Shown piece after piece: positions 5,402 through 6,307 of a DNA stretch of 6,307 bases. The translations under genes and the position numbers were made by a program. The stretch is from Acidobacteriota bacterium (GTDB lineage Bacteria > Acidobacteriota > Thermoanaerobaculia > Multivoradales > JAHEKO01). The DNA lies in the NCBI GenBank assembly GCA_029863825.1, contig JAOTUP010000129.1, positions 1 through 6,307 on the forward strand, in the 5' to 3' direction. The stretch's first letter is position 1; every line of letters starts with the position of its first letter. The notes beneath the pieces were generated by a model. The model had not been told where the DNA came from. It did no database searches and was given only the letters and a program-made list of their open reading frames with translations.

Positions 5402-5689
5402 CTATCGCGGCCGCCCCATCTTCTCGACTCTCTTGCCTCCATGGCCGCGGAATGTTCGCGTCGCCGCGAACTCACCGAGCTTGTGCCCGACCATGTTTTC
5501 GGTGACGTAGACCGGAATGAACTTCATGCCGTTGTGGACGGCAATCGTCAAGCCGACCATTTCCGGAATGATGGTTGAGCGTCGAGACCAGGTCTTGATG
5601 ACCCGGCGATCGCTACCGGAAATCGCCGCTTCCACCTTCACCAGGAGGTGATCGTCGATGAAGTAACCCTTCTTGAGAGATCGAGCCAT
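5402..5689 (-). CDS. rpsS: 30S ribosomal protein S19
   Basis: S19 lies in the 30S head, forms a complex with S13, and contacts the A-site tRNA and the bridge to the large subunit. The 95-residue product is near the family norm (92 in E. coli). It begins MARSLKKGYFIDDHLL and carries TWSRRSTIIPEMVGLTIAVHNG (33-54), then the PVYVTENMVGHKLGEFAATR signature and RGHGGKR. The ATG at 5687-5689 is 13 nt after the rplB stop, with AGGAG 10 nt upstream overlapping that stop as TAGGAG. Nothing is missing or unusual. Confidence 0.98.
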   Translation of the reverse strand: MARSLKKGYFIDDHLLVKVEAAISGSDRRVIKTWSRRSTIIPEMVGLTIAVHNGMKFIPVYVTENMVGHKLGEFAATRTFRGHGGKRVEKMGRPR

Positions 5690-5702
5690 GACGTCTCAGC
5701 TC

Positions 5703-6307
5703 CTACTTCTTCCTGCGCCGAACGATCATCGCGTTCGTGCGCTTGTTCCTGCGAGTGCGGTAGCCCTTGGTCGGAACACCCCACGGAGTGCATGGATGGC
5801 GCCCGCCCGAGCTGCGACCTTCGCCACCGCCCATTGGATGGTCAACCGGGTTCATTGTGACGCCGCGGTTGTGCGGTCTTCGGCCGCGCCAGCGCTGCCG
5901 GCCAGCCTTACCGAAATCGCGGTTCTCGTGGTCGATGTTCCCCACTTGGCCTATCGTCGCCATACACTGCACGTGAATGCGCCGCATCTCTCCGGACGGC
6001 AGGCGGACAAGAGCGTAGCTCCCCTCCTTGGCCATGAGCTGCGCACCGCCACCGGCACTGCGCACCAGTTGACCACCCTTGCCGATTCTGAGTTCCAGGT
6101 TGTGGACAATCGTACCCACCGGGATACAGTGCAGCGGCAGCGCATTGCCGAGATCGATAGGGGCCTCGACGCCCGAAACCACTTCAGAGCCCACCGCAAG
6201 ACCGGCGGGCCATAGAATGTAGCGCTTGTCACCGTCCGCATAGTGCAGCAACGCGATGCGGGCGGACCGGTTCGGGTCGTACTCGATGCTGGCCACCTTC
6301 GCCGGGA
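5703..6307 (-). CDS. rplB: 50S ribosomal protein L2, 5' end cut by window edge
   Basis: L2 is one of the largest core proteins of the 50S subunit, needed for subunit joining, tRNA binding and peptidyl transfer. About 200 C-terminal residues are visible; roughly 73 N-terminal residues lie beyond the window, judged against E. coli (273). An in-frame GTG at 6294-6296 is internal: the preceding codons continue the family sequence (PAKVASIEYDPNRSARIALL). Other conserved blocks are IPVGTIVHNLEL, GKGGQLVRSAGG, LPSGEMRRI, GKAGRQRWRG and TMNPVDHPMGGGEGR, with a basic tail ending IVRRRKK. The His equivalent to E. coli His229 is kept (5838-5840), but the second His of the usual DHPHGGG is Met (5832-5834). 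YILWP stands where YILAP is common. Confidence 0.98.
   Translation of the reverse strand, partial: PAKVASIEYDPNRSARIALLHYADGDKRYILWPAGLAVGSEVVSGVEAPIDLGNALPLHCIPVGTIVHNLELRIGKGGQLVRSAGGGAQLMAKEGSYALVRLPSGEMRRIHVQCMATIGQVGNIDHENRDFGKAGRQRWRGRRPHNRGVTMNPVDHPMGGGEGRSSGGRHPCTPWGVPTKGYRTRRNKRTNAMIVRRRKK

Larger units (their letters stand above)
1..6307 (-). other. S10-spc ribosomal protein gene cluster, one continuous transcription unit
   Basis: Fifteen ribosomal protein genes run in one direction with spacers of 3-31 nt and in the canonical order L2, S19, L22, S3, L16, L29, S17, L14, L24, L5, S14, S8, L6, L18, S5. The cluster continues beyond both edges: the 5' part of L2 and presumably L23, L4, L3 and S10 on the right, and probably L30, L15 and SecY on the left. 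No promoter or terminator is visible inside. In E. coli the S10 operon is controlled by L4 and the spc operon by S8; the leader where L4 would act is not in this window. Confidence 0.9.

Noticed and set aside
4650..5510. Open frame of 286 codons on the plus strand.
   Set aside because: It lies antisense to rpsC, rplV and rpsS, all confidently identified. The product resembles no family I know, and long antisense frames are expected opposite GC-rich codon-biased genes.

Overview
This window is a single block of bacterial ribosomal protein genes, all on the minus strand. It corresponds to the second half of the S10 operon joined directly to the first half of the spc operon. In transcription order (high to low coordinates) the genes are rplB (L2, 5' end outside the window), rpsS (S19), rplV (L22), rpsC (S3), rplP (L16), rpmC (L29), rpsQ (S17), rplN (L14), rplX (L24), rplE (L5), rpsN (S14, short zinc type), rpsH (S8), rplF (L6), rplR (L18) and rpsE (S5, 3' end just outside the window). 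Every product was recognised from conserved family sequence, and gene order matches the canonical bacterial order with no insertion or loss.

The block is very compact. Spacers run from 3 to 31 nt and no stretch of even 40 bases lacks a gene. I see no promoter, terminator, tRNA, repeat, CRISPR array or mobile element. Each gene has a purine-rich Shine-Dalgarno sequence, and at six junctions the stop codon of one gene lies inside, or directly against, the Shine-Dalgarno of the next. The S17-L14 junction, where E. coli separates its S10 and spc operons, is only 3 nt here, so the two clusters are almost certainly one transcription unit at this point. Four of the 14 visible start codons are not ATG: GTG for S3, S14 and L18, and TTG for S5.

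The organism is a bacterium, of moderately high GC judged by eye. The L2 C-terminus (DHPMGGGEGR, ending IVRRRKK), the four-cysteine S14 and L24, the 218-residue S3 and the S17 sequence RPLSRLKRWR look most like Deltaproteobacteria-type or related phyla (Desulfobacterota, Myxococcota, Binatota and similar). This placement is tentative, from memory of family sequences.

Together these genes encode seven small-subunit and eight large-subunit proteins. I found no novel system. The points worth a second look are modest: a perfect 6-bp hairpin in the longest spacer (L14-L24), the TTG-started rpsE that sits in frame with rplR behind a single stop codon, the fused S10/spc junction, the stop/Shine-Dalgarno overlaps, and some substitutions in L2.
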